Of a stretch of 64,000 bases of DNA, positions 32,721 through 43,784 are shown piece by piece. Location: positions 38,994,445 through 39,058,444 of the forward strand of contig JAVGWX010000006.1 in the NCBI GenBank assembly GCA_036924085.1. Direction: 5' to 3'. Source of the DNA: Ariolimax columbianus. Taxonomy: Eukaryota; Mollusca; Gastropoda; Stylommatophora; Arionidae. Made by a program: the position numbers and the translations under genes. The notes beneath the pieces are model-generated. The model was given only the letters and a program-made list of their open reading frames with translations. It made no database searches and was not told the origin of the DNA. How positions within the stretch are numbered: position 1 is the first letter of the stretch; each line of letters starts with the position of its first letter.

Positions 32721-33044
32721 ATGATGATGAATATAAAGAAGAAAAAGAAGATTAAGAAATTGCACACAGAACACGCCCAACGCGTATCAAAATCCGGGAT
32801 CAAACCTTACTCAAGGACGTCATAGTTTCGACTAGGGCAATGGCGGGGAACCAATTCATGTTGGAAGAGCGCATTAAGTTAGCTGTAAACCTAATAACGA
32901 CACATTGAAGAAACGTAATTTAGACGTTGATGCAATTATCCAGCTGCGGTCAGCGAGTTCACTGCTGCGTCCTTGGCTCCGCTCCGACGTTGAGCTCGTT
33001 ATAACACACGGACGTAAGCGCTATGTGCTATCTAAATGCAGATG
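32721..33044. other. No recognisable feature
   Basis: No repeat match. The 97-codon frame at 32905-33198 only becomes recognisable where LINE-C starts at about 33045. Confidence 0.35.
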
Positions 33045-34475
33045 TAATACTGGCATCAACCTAGTTGTTATGATAGATCATACAGACATGGTACGGAAGC
33101 AGGTACAGGTGGCAGTGAAAAAGGCTAATATAATGCTGGGTATGATAAAAAGAAACTTTACACATAAGAACAATGAAGTGATAATCAAACTGGAGTAGTG
33201 TGTTCAGGTGTTGAGTTCTTATCATAAAGTTGATATAAACATGCTAGAAGGATACAAAGAAGAGCTACAACACCGATCATGGAATTACAGTATTATAGTT
33301 ATGAATAAGCATCCGTCAGAATATATGGTGAAACCTTAGATTGGCTGGAGATACACAAGGGGGTCAGACAAGGCTGCATTCTTTCACCATACCTGTTCAA
33401 CAAATATGCGGAAAACATTATCAGGAATGTAAAGGCAGAGCCAATTTCTACAGACTTCAATCTTTTCACAATAAGAGGAAAGAGGATACCAGCAATCCGA
33501 TATGCCACAGTATTGCTCTTGAATAGCGCCAATAGCCTAGAACAAATAATTACATCAGTCCAGAAACATAGTGAAGGCAAGAATCTCTACCTGAATACAA
33601 AGATGATGACAACTGATAAGACAAAACGCTAACCTAAAATCGAGATAGCTGGTGAAGAAATTGAAATGTAGCACATTTTGAATATCTTGGATCAATACTG
33701 AACAACAATGGAGACTACAATAGAAGTAAGAAGACGACTGACTATGGTAGTGCAGAAGATAAGGAGTATGCAGAACCTATGGCATAATACAAACAAAGAA
33801 CTAAAACTAAAGATCATAAGAACATGCATTTTTCCTGTGGCAACCTATGGATGTGAAACATGGGCGATTATAAAAGAAATAAGAGAGAAGATCATTGCTT
33901 TTCAAACACAGTGTTACAGAAGAGTCCTGAAAATCCTGTGGACAAAGAAAGAAAGAAACAAATTCATCCGGCAAGACCTGAATGTAGAGGAGAATTGGCT
34001 CATAAATGACGTAATGACTCGAAAACTGTGTTTTTTTGGACACGTCAAACGACACAACGGACTGGAGAGAGCGGTTATGGAAGGCGTGGTCACTGGAAAG
34101 AGAAGCAGGGCCGACCTAGAAGATGATGGACAGGACATCAAGGAGACGCTGGATTTGACCTTGGGGCAGACGGGAAGACTGGCGAAAGATAATTTCCTAC
34201 AGACAGACTGTCATGAGAGCGACGTTCTGCAAAGGACATGCTACATGATGATGATAATTTTGAGGAAAGACTATAAAATAAACCGGCCTACAGTGTCTAG
34301 AAAAGAGAAGACTTCGAGGTGACTTAATACAAGTTTATAAATCAATAATTGAAAAGGAAAAATTAGACTACACCAAGTTTTTTCAAAGTACAACCAGCCA
34401 CAAGAACAATAGGGTACAGCTTCAAATTGTTTAGAGACAGGTCCAGATTAGATGTTAGGAAATATATTGTTTAGT
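33045..34475 (+). pseudogene. LINE-C (CR1-like) fragment split by LINE-T
   Basis: 33045-33299 aligns with 19530-19795 (MIDHTDMVRKQVQVAVKKAN; MLGMIKRN). The alignment stops at tatagttatga and resumes at about 34254 (tgaggaaagactataaaata) through ccagattagatgttaggaaa at 34465. The intervening 0.95 kb is LINE-T. Stops and indels are present in both parts. Confidence 0.8.
33300..34253 (+). pseudogene. LINE-T (RTE-like) partial reverse transcriptase, catalytic Asp pair lost
   Basis: The 5' part encodes HKGVRQGCILSPYLFN, the conserved block before the catalytic box. The box itself, expected as Y-A-D-D, reads RYATVLLL at about 33500: the two aspartates are missing, consistent with a 6-base deletion. 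A frame from 33708 to 34322 carries the C-terminal part (YGCETWAI, CYRRVLKILWTKKER, KLCFFGHVKRHNGLERAV). The end carries gcgacgttctgcaaaggaca and atgatgatgat. It is inactive, but it is the most complete LINE-T copy here. Confidence 0.82.
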
Positions 34476-34584
34476 CGGAGAGTTGTTGATTTTGTTCTTG
34501 TGCTAGTATAAAACTGCCACATACATATATTTTTTATATATTCATATATACTTTAGATGTCCATACATTTTTTGTTAACATTTT

Positions 34585-34820
34585 TACCGTTCTCGCACAT
34601 CGGTTAACCACCCTTCGTGGTACTTTTCCCAAAGTAGTGGAGTATTAAGCTGAATCGAGCCTAGCCCGTTAAGCAGGAAATCCTCCTCCCGGCTATATCC
34701 AGCTCATACCAGTTGGGACCTGCACAGACGCATCTGCCCCTGTAGAAGTACAGGTCGACTAAGAACTAAGAGATCTCGTCCCACCCTGGTGACTGTGCTT
34801 CAGAGAAGGACCGCATACAC
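34585..34820 (+). repeat. rep-F copy
   Basis: It begins cacatcggttaaccaccc, the boundary sequence shared with rep-E. It then reads cgagcctagcccgttaagca, ggacctgcacagacgc and acaggtcgactaag. Its reverse complement is at 43400-43570. Confidence 0.65.
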
Positions 34821-35804
34821 ATTCACATAAAACTATGTGACAATAAACCTTCGTGTAAAAATCAATATGCCGTGAAATAAAATACACCACTACGTTTGAT
34901 AACCATCTAAAGTGGTTAAAAGCTTCACGCTGTCAAAACAAAGGGCGACAGCTTTTACGTCCGCAAAAACAACAACATGTGAACAAAACAAATTTTAACT
35001 CGTTATATTGGTCCCAGTGGTCTCTGTGAGTGTTCTGAGTTATGTGTTATATCCAGAGACAGCAACAGGGCCAGTGCGACTAACTCAACTGTGCGGTCAA
35101 AATCTGTCAAGGGAGAAACAGTCCGGTGCGACTATTCTGCGCCCTATGCAAGGCTAAAAACTCGGAAGAACTCACACACACAAACATTCTCTCTTCCACC
35201 CCCCGCCCTCTCCCCCATTCAAAAAATAAACAAAACTAAACAAAAATTGCCACATCACAATTTCGCTCTCCTCTTTTTCTGTGTACATGTTTTTCATAAG
35301 TCAGTGAGATCAAGAATGAGCAGCAAAGATAGCGCCTAACATGCCGCCGGTCTAACTTTACTCTAGTGTTTTAGTTGATTATGGATGCCGCCAGGCTACG
35401 GATTTGATTGGAATTCACACTAGTCGACAACATACACTTTTGTCCACTGAAACGTGTTCCTGTTTTCCAATGTGTATTAGTTCGTTCATTTGTTTGTGTT
35501 TTCTTCCCTCCGACTATCATGGCATGTTCATTGACTATTTGTAATGGCATTTCGGTTACCCTGTGTCGTATTTTTACAATCTAGTGCACACAGCTGAACT
35601 TCACGAGATTGACACCCTTCGCCCTTTTTGCAGACAGTGTTGATTTTGGTTGGCTATAAAATGTTCATGTTTATGGACTAAAACACATCAACCTGGAGAG
35701 ATTGAGCCCTGTCCTGTCAGCAAGATGCACAATACACATCACTCACACGCTGAGCGATGCCCCAACGATCTCTTGCGGTTGTGGGAAAGACAAGACACAA
35801 ATTG
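34821..35804. other. No recognisable gene
   Basis: Includes a C-rich stretch at about 35200. Short frames (82 and 81 codons) show no family resemblance. Confidence 0.35.
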
Positions 35805-35860
35805 GTTGTATACAGACTCTGGAGAATCTTTAAACCAGTACAATGACGCTAAGTTAAGTC
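35805..35860 (+). mobile_element. LINE-C 3' tail fragment
   Basis: ttggttgtatacagactctg followed by taaaccagtacaatgacgct and aagttaag: the last 56 bp of the LINE-C family. Confidence 0.6.
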
Positions 35861-35998
35861 ATATCAGCCATGTCTTATTATTTAGCTACGTTTGATTTAT
35901 AAACAAACTTTGTAAGATAGATAAATTTGGTTTTGTATCTTTCAATTTAAAAATCATAATTTTAGTTTAAATTACTTTTGAATTGTAAAGAATGAAAA

Positions 35999-36226
35999 TC
36001 ATAAAAGTACAGTTCCTGTCTTGGACGTCAAGGCTAACCTCTTGTAAATTAGGTTGGATGGTAAATGGAAATGTAAGTTAAGTGTTGATGCCTGCTCAAG
36101 TGAAAAAATTGTTTCTCTTGTATGATTTACTCGTTCGTAAATTTGTATAAATTTGATCTTTGAGAAACTTCGTTCACTACTTGCCACTGATACTGGGAAT
36201 TTTAGAAGGAGAGGAAGGGGAGACAA
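35999..36226 (-). pseudogene. hAT transposase fragment (C-terminal dimerisation region)
   Basis: The 75-codon minus frame contains FPVSVASSERSFSKIKFIQ, close to the conserved C-terminal block of hAT-superfamily transposases (VSVASSERSFSKLK-type). This region mediates dimerisation in that family. No catalytic DDE region, zinc finger or terminal repeats are visible nearby, so it is a remnant. Downstream, the residues TRETIFSLEQASTLN keep weak hAT character. Resemblance to the block is strong; assignment to a hAT subfamily is not possible. Confidence 0.75.
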
Positions 36227-36294
36227 GAGGGGAGAGAGATAAAGAAAAGAGCCGGAAAGAAAAAATGTTCAAGAAAGTCAGATAGACTTGGGTT

Positions 36295-39200
36295 AAAAAA
36301 TGTACGTATAAACTACTGGAATTACCGCAGCGCTACCCAATGCGAAGACATTCTCAAAAAATTGGGATACGATTTCGAAATCTTCATTATTCAGGAAACC
36401 TGCTTGAAGGAGAAGCCACAAAGTGTCCAGGATACAGGTGCTACAGTAATCCATGCAGGCCCGGCAAGCGGGGACTGGCGATGTATGTGAAGAAAAAACT
36501 TCCCCATACAGGGATAGATACTAGCACCTGTAAAATTGAGGATGTCGAGCTACAAGAAATTGTAGTAACAATCAACCACCAAGAATGGAGAATTTACAAC
36601 GTATACGCGATCACACCTTCGAGGGCGTAAAGTGGGAGTTTCTGTCGGACTTGTCAGAGTCGCAGAGCAAAAAGTGCCTCATTGCAGGTGACTTTAATGC
36701 TAAGTCAAAGGAGTGAGGAAATGCCACTAAAAATAGGTAAAGGGTTACCTTGAGCCAGGCAGTAGTCCACACAAACCTCACTGTCGTGAATGACGGGCGT
36801 CCAACTAGAATAGCATCTCGACCGGGAGATACGGACGGGGTTTTCGTCATGGCTCTTATATCCAGTGATGCTGCTTCATGCACCCACTGGGACGTATTAT
36901 GGGCAGAAGAGAGCGACCATCTTATATGTGTCGTACTTATACCCAGAGAAAAACACACCAGACACCGGAAAGCCAAACAGGTGTTCTTGTACACGTACGA
37001 ACAGGATAATGCAGTGAACAAGCTGCGTTCAGACGATCGGACGCAGGGCCACTAGATCCCCTTTTGTCCAACCACCCTGGTGGAATCAAGCTGCTGATAC
37101 GGCCTGGGGAGAAAAGCAATCGGCAACAAAGGATTGGCGTAAAGCCAGAAAAGGGAGATGGAAATAATGTCGACGCGTTGAACGAGAAGAAGGAAGTAAA
37201 ACGCAAAGCTACCAATTCCTTTAAAGCGTTAGCTAGGGAGTCCTACAGCGAGCAATGGGAGGAGTTCATTACAGGTGTAGGTAATTACAATACCCTCCAG
37301 AAGTTCTGGCACACGCAACGAAAGATGAATGGAAAGACTATAAGCCAGCTTATCCCTAACAAATGTAACAGACCTCATTGTTTGCCCTGGCCGTTATTCT
37401 AACTCAGAACATTATCACACTCATCCACATCATCATGACGACACACTTCAAATAATATAGCACACATCAGATGGCATATTTATTACATAATATTCATATC
37501 ATAAAAATGAGTAGTGGAATTACAAACACAATACAATACATATCATCTTAACTAAGTATTCTATTGTTATATATAAGTTAATATAAATATTAAATAAAGC
37601 GGAAATTTTAAGCATAAGCTATTGATGAAATTCTCAACTATCTAAACATAGTTCTATTGCCTTGAAATTACATCACACACACATCGCCTTAACTTCGTCC
37701 TCAACACACCTTATCAAATACTCTTCCTCACTCAAATCCCCTCAGGCGGGCGATCTGGACATACCTCGTTCACATTGTGTCCTGCTTACAACACAACGTT
37801 CAGATTATCACTTAATACAAAACTCACACACCTACTTGAGCGATCCTGTTCTATCACTAACATTCGTGCAACAGTCTATCAATCATTCCTCTATCTGAGT
37901 CGGTGGGTTAAACATACTATCTAAATTCAGTCTCTCTCTCTCTCTCTCTCTCTCATCTCTCTATCCCTCCTCTTCGTCCAGCCTCCTGAGCTAAACTTTG
38001 TCTCGAGTTATTTATACTCAAGGAAAGTCAGAGCTTGACCAATGGATCTCAGGGGATGGCTAAATTCAGTCTTATTGGAACGAAACACTTTGCACACCTG
38101 TCACTCATTCTCTCGCAGCAAGCCCCGCTGCCAATCCGTCTGTCAATCATTCTCTCCCTACCAAAATCGGAAGGTCAGTGGTCAGCTCCTACCTGTCCAC
38201 ATTCTTTGCCCCAACTCTGTTCTCCTTTGTTGAGACGGTGAGTGCCCTTGACACGCATTCAGGTACATTTGTTATCAGCAACCGCATCACCCCTGTCCTA
38301 AATTCTCTGTTACACATTTAAGACACCACAGGAAGTCTCCTGAAAACAAGCTAAGAGAAGGGTCTGAGTTTTTTCAGTCGATATGTTGCCCAGACTGACA
38401 AGGCGACAGTGATACCCGTCAGGAAACTCGAAAAGGCATCTTAGACGCAGCCATCAGGGAAGAGGCTTATGTAGACCTTATCACCGAGGAGGAGGTCGCA
38501 AATAGCTTACGTACTAGCAAAAATACTGCCCCCGATCCTGATGGAGTACAGTATTGCTACATCACATCAAGCAGTTGGATGAGATAGAGATAAGAAATAT
38601 GGTGAAGGAGTTCAATCACACTATAGAGAAGTCCTCTGTGCCTGAGGACTGGCTTCATAGCTATCTATGCCCACTGTCTAAACCTGGTAAGAACTGCACA
38701 CTTCTCGGCGGCTATCGAATAATCACCATACAGAACGTTTATGGCATTTTGCTCGAGAAGATAGTGGCCAGGAACATAATGGCCTACCTTGAACGGGAGC
38801 AGATTCTACCAGATACGTTGGTCAGCTATAGAACAGCAAATGAGACCTGGGGTAACGCTGGTATTTTCGCGTATGGTGTGTATTAGGGGTTTCAGTCAAA
38901 GCAAGAAACAGTGGCACTCGACCTGGAAGACACATACAACCGTGTCGACTTCGTGACTTTAATTATACGCCTGAAGCAGTGTGGTTTAAGCCCGTGGCTG
39001 GTTAGTTGGATATCAGTTACCCTGATTGAAATAACAGTTGCGCTGCGCGTGGGATCGTGGACATCAGAACCGAGGCGAATATGTCCAGGACTGCCACAAA
39101 GGTTTCCGCTCTCGCCTGTGATGTTCAACATTTACACAGTCAAAGTGGTCAATATTCAACCCAGAGGGACAGGACGAACGTTGACATTTGCCGATGGCAT

Positions 39201-40640
39201 CTTTAACGTACATGACTGGCTCAGACAAATAGTTGGTCAAAGACATCCAGGAAACCTTGCAAGCAATCTCACAGTGGTGCGGCGACTCAAGCTCCAAGAT
39301 CAGTCCGAACAAGACCTGCATGATGTGGTGCTCTTTGAATAATTCCATAGTAAAGACTGAACTCCCAGGCATCACTTTTGATGGTCGCATCATTGACAGG
39401 TGTGACAGATTGAAATATCTCGGAGTGACATTTGATCGCAGGCTCTCCTATAATTGCCATGTTGACCATATCGTACAAAGATGTCAGAGAGGGTTAGGAG
39501 CACTCAAGACCATGGCTGCTGCCGATTTGGAACAACGCCATCCTATTTCGCCAGGTCGTGTTGTCTGTCATCGATTACAGACTGGGCATCCTCACACTAT
39601 CAATAACACAGTGTGAAAGGTTGGAACGCATCCATAATGAAGGTATGCGACAAGTTCTGTGCTGCACTAGAGATACCCCGATTATGATGATGCGGTACAT
39701 GTTGGGATTGTTATCGGGGACATCCAGACATAAACTGGCATAAGTCAAAGCCTATATGCATTTCACCACAGACACACGGCCCCCTCTGTACAGTAGTATC
39801 TCAGACATCAAGAGAGGAGCGTCATATATGGCACAGGCAGAGATAACAATCGGACACGTCCCTCCAGCTGAGACGATAGCCAAAGGAAAAGAATGGGTCT
39901 ACACAGGTGATATAATAAAAGAGTACCAGAGAGTCATCATAACCTTAATCAGCTGATAACTGAGAACACGCAGGAGAGTGAGGCTGTCACATACACCGAC
40001 GGATCAGTACTGCGCGGTGGGGCATCAGGCTGGGTTTCTCGGCTACAGTGAGAGGACAGGTCATTGCTGAGCGCAGTAGGGCATACATGTCAACCACCTC
40101 CAGTATGAGAATGGAGACGGAAGCAGTGACCTTAGCACTGAAATGGATATCTGAGACTTCAATAACAAGGGCAGTCATTGTGACAGACGCGCAAGTCGTA
40201 CTTTAGAAAGTACAGAAGGGATGGCTTAGGTACGAGTGGATAGCTGCTGTTGAGGCCTCAAACCTCTAGGGGTTGACATTGATCTACTGTCCAGCTCATG
40301 CCGGGGTTCAGGGCAATGAAAGAGCGGACATCATGGCTTCACAAGCTCCCATCATGGGCACATTAGTGATGGATAGAACTGGCATTTTGAAATCAATCAA
40401 TGACCGTATGCTAGATGAGGACACCGCAATAGATGAAGCAGCAATCCACAGACTGCAAAGTTTCGACATTAAACGAGGTTCGAGCAGAATATGGCGCACG
40501 ACAGGATGGAGCAGGAGAGCGTACAACCAGCGAGCTACAGGGACCATCAGCATCCATACCTTATGCAATTTGATGAGAGAGACTGAGCACCTATGGGTAT
40601 GCCCGGAGTGCAGTGACGTCGATTCTTAGGAAAAAAAAAA
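36295..40640 (+). pseudogene. LINE-I: near full-length I/jockey-like LINE, inactivated
   Basis: Order of parts: apurinic-type endonuclease (36300-36960; KKLGYDFEIF in one frame, GKRGLAMYVKKKLPHTGID in another, DFNAKS at about 36690, SDHLICVV at about 36915); linker (37064-37360); a 951-bp insertion (37364-38314); reverse transcriptase (38400-39342; NTAPDPDGV, ALDLEDTYNRVDF, PGLPQRFPLSPVMFNIYT, FADGIF); thumb (39350-39955); RNase H (39980-40350; VTYTDGS, ETEAV, VTDAQV, GNERADI); and a C-terminal CPECSD. The catalytic F-A-D-D box reads FADG, and many frameshifts and stops exist. No 5' ORF1 is recognisable. Presence of RNase H points to the I group. Confidence 0.85.
37364..38314 (+). mobile_element. 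951-bp insertion in LINE-I, solo-LTR-like
   Basis: The ends form a short inverted repeat, TGTAACAGA...TCTGTTACA (with one extra base step on the right side), as in TG...CA long terminal repeats. Inside are a poly(A)-like AATAAA (about 37593), a (tc)n tract (37930-37955) and a TATA-like tatttata at 38009. The LINE reading frame stops at the left edge and resumes after the right edge. I do not see a clear target-site duplication, so a solo LTR or a small DNA transposon are both possible. Confidence 0.5.
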
Positions 40641-41554
40641 GAAAATTGTATGAAGGATCGTTAGAGCAATTTCATCTCGTCCTCTATGATTTGTTAGCTC
40701 ATTTTGTTGTTGTTTGCTGCCCTTCATGAAGACCCTTAGGTCGAAACGTAGGTTTCGGTTGTGTTTTTGTTTCAGCATGGTATCTGACCAAACCTAAACA
40801 TGTTTTTACTCTTTATTTTAATCCATAAAACCAACGCCTCATTTTATTTTTAATCATATGATATGTTTGAAGAGATAACTCTTGTAACTGCATAGTCTTT
40901 GTAAGTCTTCGAGCTATTGCTGTGTTCAGAAAACAGACCTTCACATTCAAATCCTTATTTCCATTATGTATCAAGTGTTTTATCCTATCGATATGTGCAT
41001 TTTAATTGCTTAATATTCTGCTTTCAATCCTCAACAATTTGGTAGTATTGTTGGTATTGAAATAAAAGAACTGGTTTTAAAAATCACGTTTCTTTCTACT
41101 CATTGTTCTGGTTTGTCACACTATTAACATATTGACACACTACATTACGTACCCGTCTGAGGTCATTGCCTCTGCAGCTGTATAGTTGGCCTAATGGTAG
41201 CAACGACCGTGGGTAGAATACCATTCAGCTCATTATTTTCCATACTTCACCATTCATACAGGCAAAAGGCTTCTGTAACAGCCTTTAGAATTTGAAAGAA
41301 CGATCTAGAAACAATACCCCAAATATGGTGAAACAGGAAAGAAATAATGAATCACTCGTTTTCCCCAGAAATTGACAAAATAGATTTTTTTGTTTTTTTA
41401 ATTAAGGGCACATATTTACAAAACAGCATGCATTTAAAAAATTGTTCTTCGAAAAATAATAAACGGATCAAACAAGCAGATATGCCATTAACAATTTTTT
41501 CCACGCACGAACTTTTGTTTCCTGAAAACAAATGAATTAGTTGCCCATAGCGAG
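40641..41554. other. No recognisable gene
   Basis: AT-rich; the first part may be LINE-I 3' UTR. The 62-codon frame at 41347-41535 shows no resemblance. Confidence 0.35.
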
Positions 41555-42290
41555 CGAAGGTGGTGACATTGTCAGACAGGTGTATTCAGGTATGGCCGCA
41601 TATGACTGCACAGTCCGATACGATCTCGACAGACTCTACCGCACCTCGAGCACGCGTAGACGGCGTCTGTTATTGGATCATTGTACTTCCCGTTCGCTTT
41701 TTCTGAACTGCTGCAGATAATCTAATCCATTCGATGTGAGCACCTAGTATGATGACAGTGCGCCAGTCTGAGCGGTTCAGTTCAAGCAGCTCACAGAAAG
41801 TGACATTAATGAGAATCATAATCTTTGTATAATTTCTTATGTTCGTCCCTCCCAACGTTTGCCTGTCTTGAGCTCTCCATACGCACATGCTTTGAGAGGC
41901 CTTTATCGAGAATGCCGACAACATGCCCAGTTCATCTGATCTGTGCTCTCTGCAGCAGCAGAAATATGCTCGATGGCCAAGCCATGTTGCGGACTTCGGT
42001 TGGGTACTTTTTCCCTCCAGCTGTTCCCCAGCAGCCTGCGGAGACAGTTAGCGTGGAAATGGTTGAGTTTCATGACATGTCTGCTAAAGACTTTCCACCT
42101 TTGCATACGTATAGGAAGATGGTTAGCACAACAGTGCGATATATCTTGATCCTAGCGTCAACACTGATGCCCTACCGGTCCTACACATTGGCTTACTGGC
42201 TTCTAAAAGTAGCGCTTGCCTTCGTAATTCTGTTGTGTATCTCAAGCGTCGATATTCGCTTCCCTGGTGCCGGCCAAGTTAGGTAGAGCC
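41555..42290 (-). pseudogene. LINE-R fragment ending in a C2H2-like finger
   Basis: Minus-strand reading gives LNHFHANCLRRLLGNSWREK (about 42060), a KACAYGEL/GKR block (about 41890), LNRSDWRTVIILGA (about 41770) and then, in a shifted frame near 41690, YACSRCGRVCRDRIGLCSHM. The last motif has the Cys-x2-Cys...His pattern of the finger found at the C-terminus of a group of animal LINE proteins; a second example is at 51225-51545. Several frameshifts are present. Confidence 0.72.
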
Positions 42291-42299
42291 ATAAACTGC

Positions 42300-43125
42300 T
42301 TGTAGATGTTGGCCCTGTATAGTGATGATTAGCTCGTGGTAGAGCTACCCAGGAGCAGGTAGAAATAATTTGTGTGTAAATACACAGCTGACAACGTGTT
42401 CACATTGGCCTACATGAGCAAAGAAGAGATCTACTACGGATGCTTTTTTCACCTCTGTGACCGGCAACCACAAACAATCGAGATAGCACATATAATAATA
42501 GTACTAAATCCCCTTAGGCATCTGAGACCCGTTGCGTCCATCGGCTACGTCCATGGCCCACTGCAGCGACACGGCTCCAGGCCTCGTCTAGTGCGGAAGG
42601 GGGAGACTGCTATCTGCTGAAGTCATACTGTGCGGGGACGTCCACTTCTGCGTCTCCAGTCAGTCGGGGAAGCGATCCGTGAAGTATCTTGCGGACCGGA
42701 GATTCCGGGTCCAATCGTATGGCATGACCTAACAAAGAAACCAACCGGCAGTCCGGTGTTTGAGAGATTGGGTGAAGGTCTGCCCTAATCATGTCCAGGA
42801 TACTTCTCTGGCTGCGCATGTAGAAGGTATCTAGTCTTGATATGTTATGTTTTGGAAGTGGCCTTCTGTCGTAGACGGATGTGTCGGACCGAAAGGCGCA
42901 AATATCGCAGTCAAGCTGTAAACTAGCGACACAACGCATTCCGTTCTTCGGACTACATACTGTTACTTGCAAAGCCTTTGTAGTGCGGGATTGAGAACGA
43001 ATGCAGAAGAAGAAGAAGGTAATGTCCAGGTTTCGGATACGTAAAGGAGAACTGGAACCACGCAAGACTGGTAGATGCGGATTTGATGAAACGAGGTATG
43101 AAACCCGCCAGAAGATTTATTACAG
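42300..43125 (-). pseudogene. LINE-R fragment interrupted by rep-B
   Basis: On the minus strand, 43020-43080 encodes YQSCVVPVLLYVSETWTL, the block before the C-terminal region. The reading breaks at a rep-B copy (about 42877-43018) and continues at 42610-42870 with KHNISRLDTFYMRSQRSIL, then LLGHAIRLDPESPVRKILH. Decay continues to about 42400 (DEAWSRVAAVGHG). Catalytic parts are absent. Confidence 0.72.
42877..43018 (-). repeat. rep-B 5' half inserted in LINE-R
   Basis: Reversed rep-B start region (cggatgtgtcggaccgaaag to gggattgagaacgaatg) plus an (aag)n end, located precisely inside the LINE-R reading. Confidence 0.75.
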
Positions 43126-43139
43126 CTATATGAAAGAAA

Positions 43140-43378
43140 GAGGATGCGTGGCCTAGGGGTGAAATTCGCTCGGCTTTCACAATCCCAACGTTCCGGGTTC
43201 GATTCCCACTTGTGTCCAGTTTGGAAGACACTGGATTTTTTTCTCGGGCGAATGCTCGTTTGCGTACGGAAAGAAAGGGCAAGCTACCGTACTGCACACT
43301 TGCCAAGAAACTTAAAACAGCCAAATAGGTGGCGGTTGTAAGAAGCTACGTTCTGTAAAGGACATGCGACTTACTTTA
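43140..43378 (+). mobile_element. SINE-D, tRNA-derived, full length, with LINE-T tail
   Basis: The head has an A-box-like TGGCCTAGGGG and a B-box-like GGGTTCGATTCC near 43196. A perfect 14-bp target-site duplication, CTATATGAAAGAAA, flanks it (43126-43139 and 43379-43392). Its last 40 bases (agctacgttctgtaaaggac, then atgcga) match the 3' end of LINE-T (33300-34253). This suggests that LINE-T enzymes mobilised it. Confidence 0.92.
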
Positions 43379-43399
43379 CTATATGAAAGAAACATCAGC

Positions 43400-43570
43400 A
43401 GGTGTCTTAGTTGACCTGTACTACTACAGGGAGGGGCATAAGTCTCTGTGCAGGTTCCATCTTTGGTGTGAGCTGCATGTAGTCAGAAGGAGGATATCCT
43501 GCTTAGCGGGCTAGGTTCGAGCAGCTTATTACTCCACTATGGATGATGGTTAACCGATGTGCGAGTTCAT
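43400..43570 (-). repeat. rep-F copy
   Basis: Reverse complement of 34585-34820 (tgcttagcgggctaggttcg; ggttaaccgatgtgcgag at the boundary). Confidence 0.65.
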
Positions 43571-43784
43571 CATAATAGACTCAAACACTAAAGCAAAGTA
43601 GACCCGCAGCTTGTTAGGCGCCATCTATGCTGCTCTTAGTAAACCACCTGACCATGGCCGGCGTTTTGCCATGTCGCACAGTTTGTCGGCTCTTACAACA
43701 TGATATCTGTGGGGCAGTGGTGCTATTCTTGTCCTTGGCATACACATAGACCAAGGCTAACCACTCGGGTGTGTCAGAATCAAA
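43545..43784 (-). repeat. rep-E body without CR1-like tail
   Basis: It shares agactcaaacac, gtagacccgcagc, ggcgccatctatgctgctct and ccatggccggcg with 49940-50050 and 53520-53700. Here its end joins rep-F across the common boundary ggttaaccgatgtgcgag. Confidence 0.6.

Noticed and set aside
43140..43215. Functional tRNA gene on the plus strand
   Set aside because: It is bounded by a target-site duplication as part of SINE-D and lacks a matching acceptor stem.
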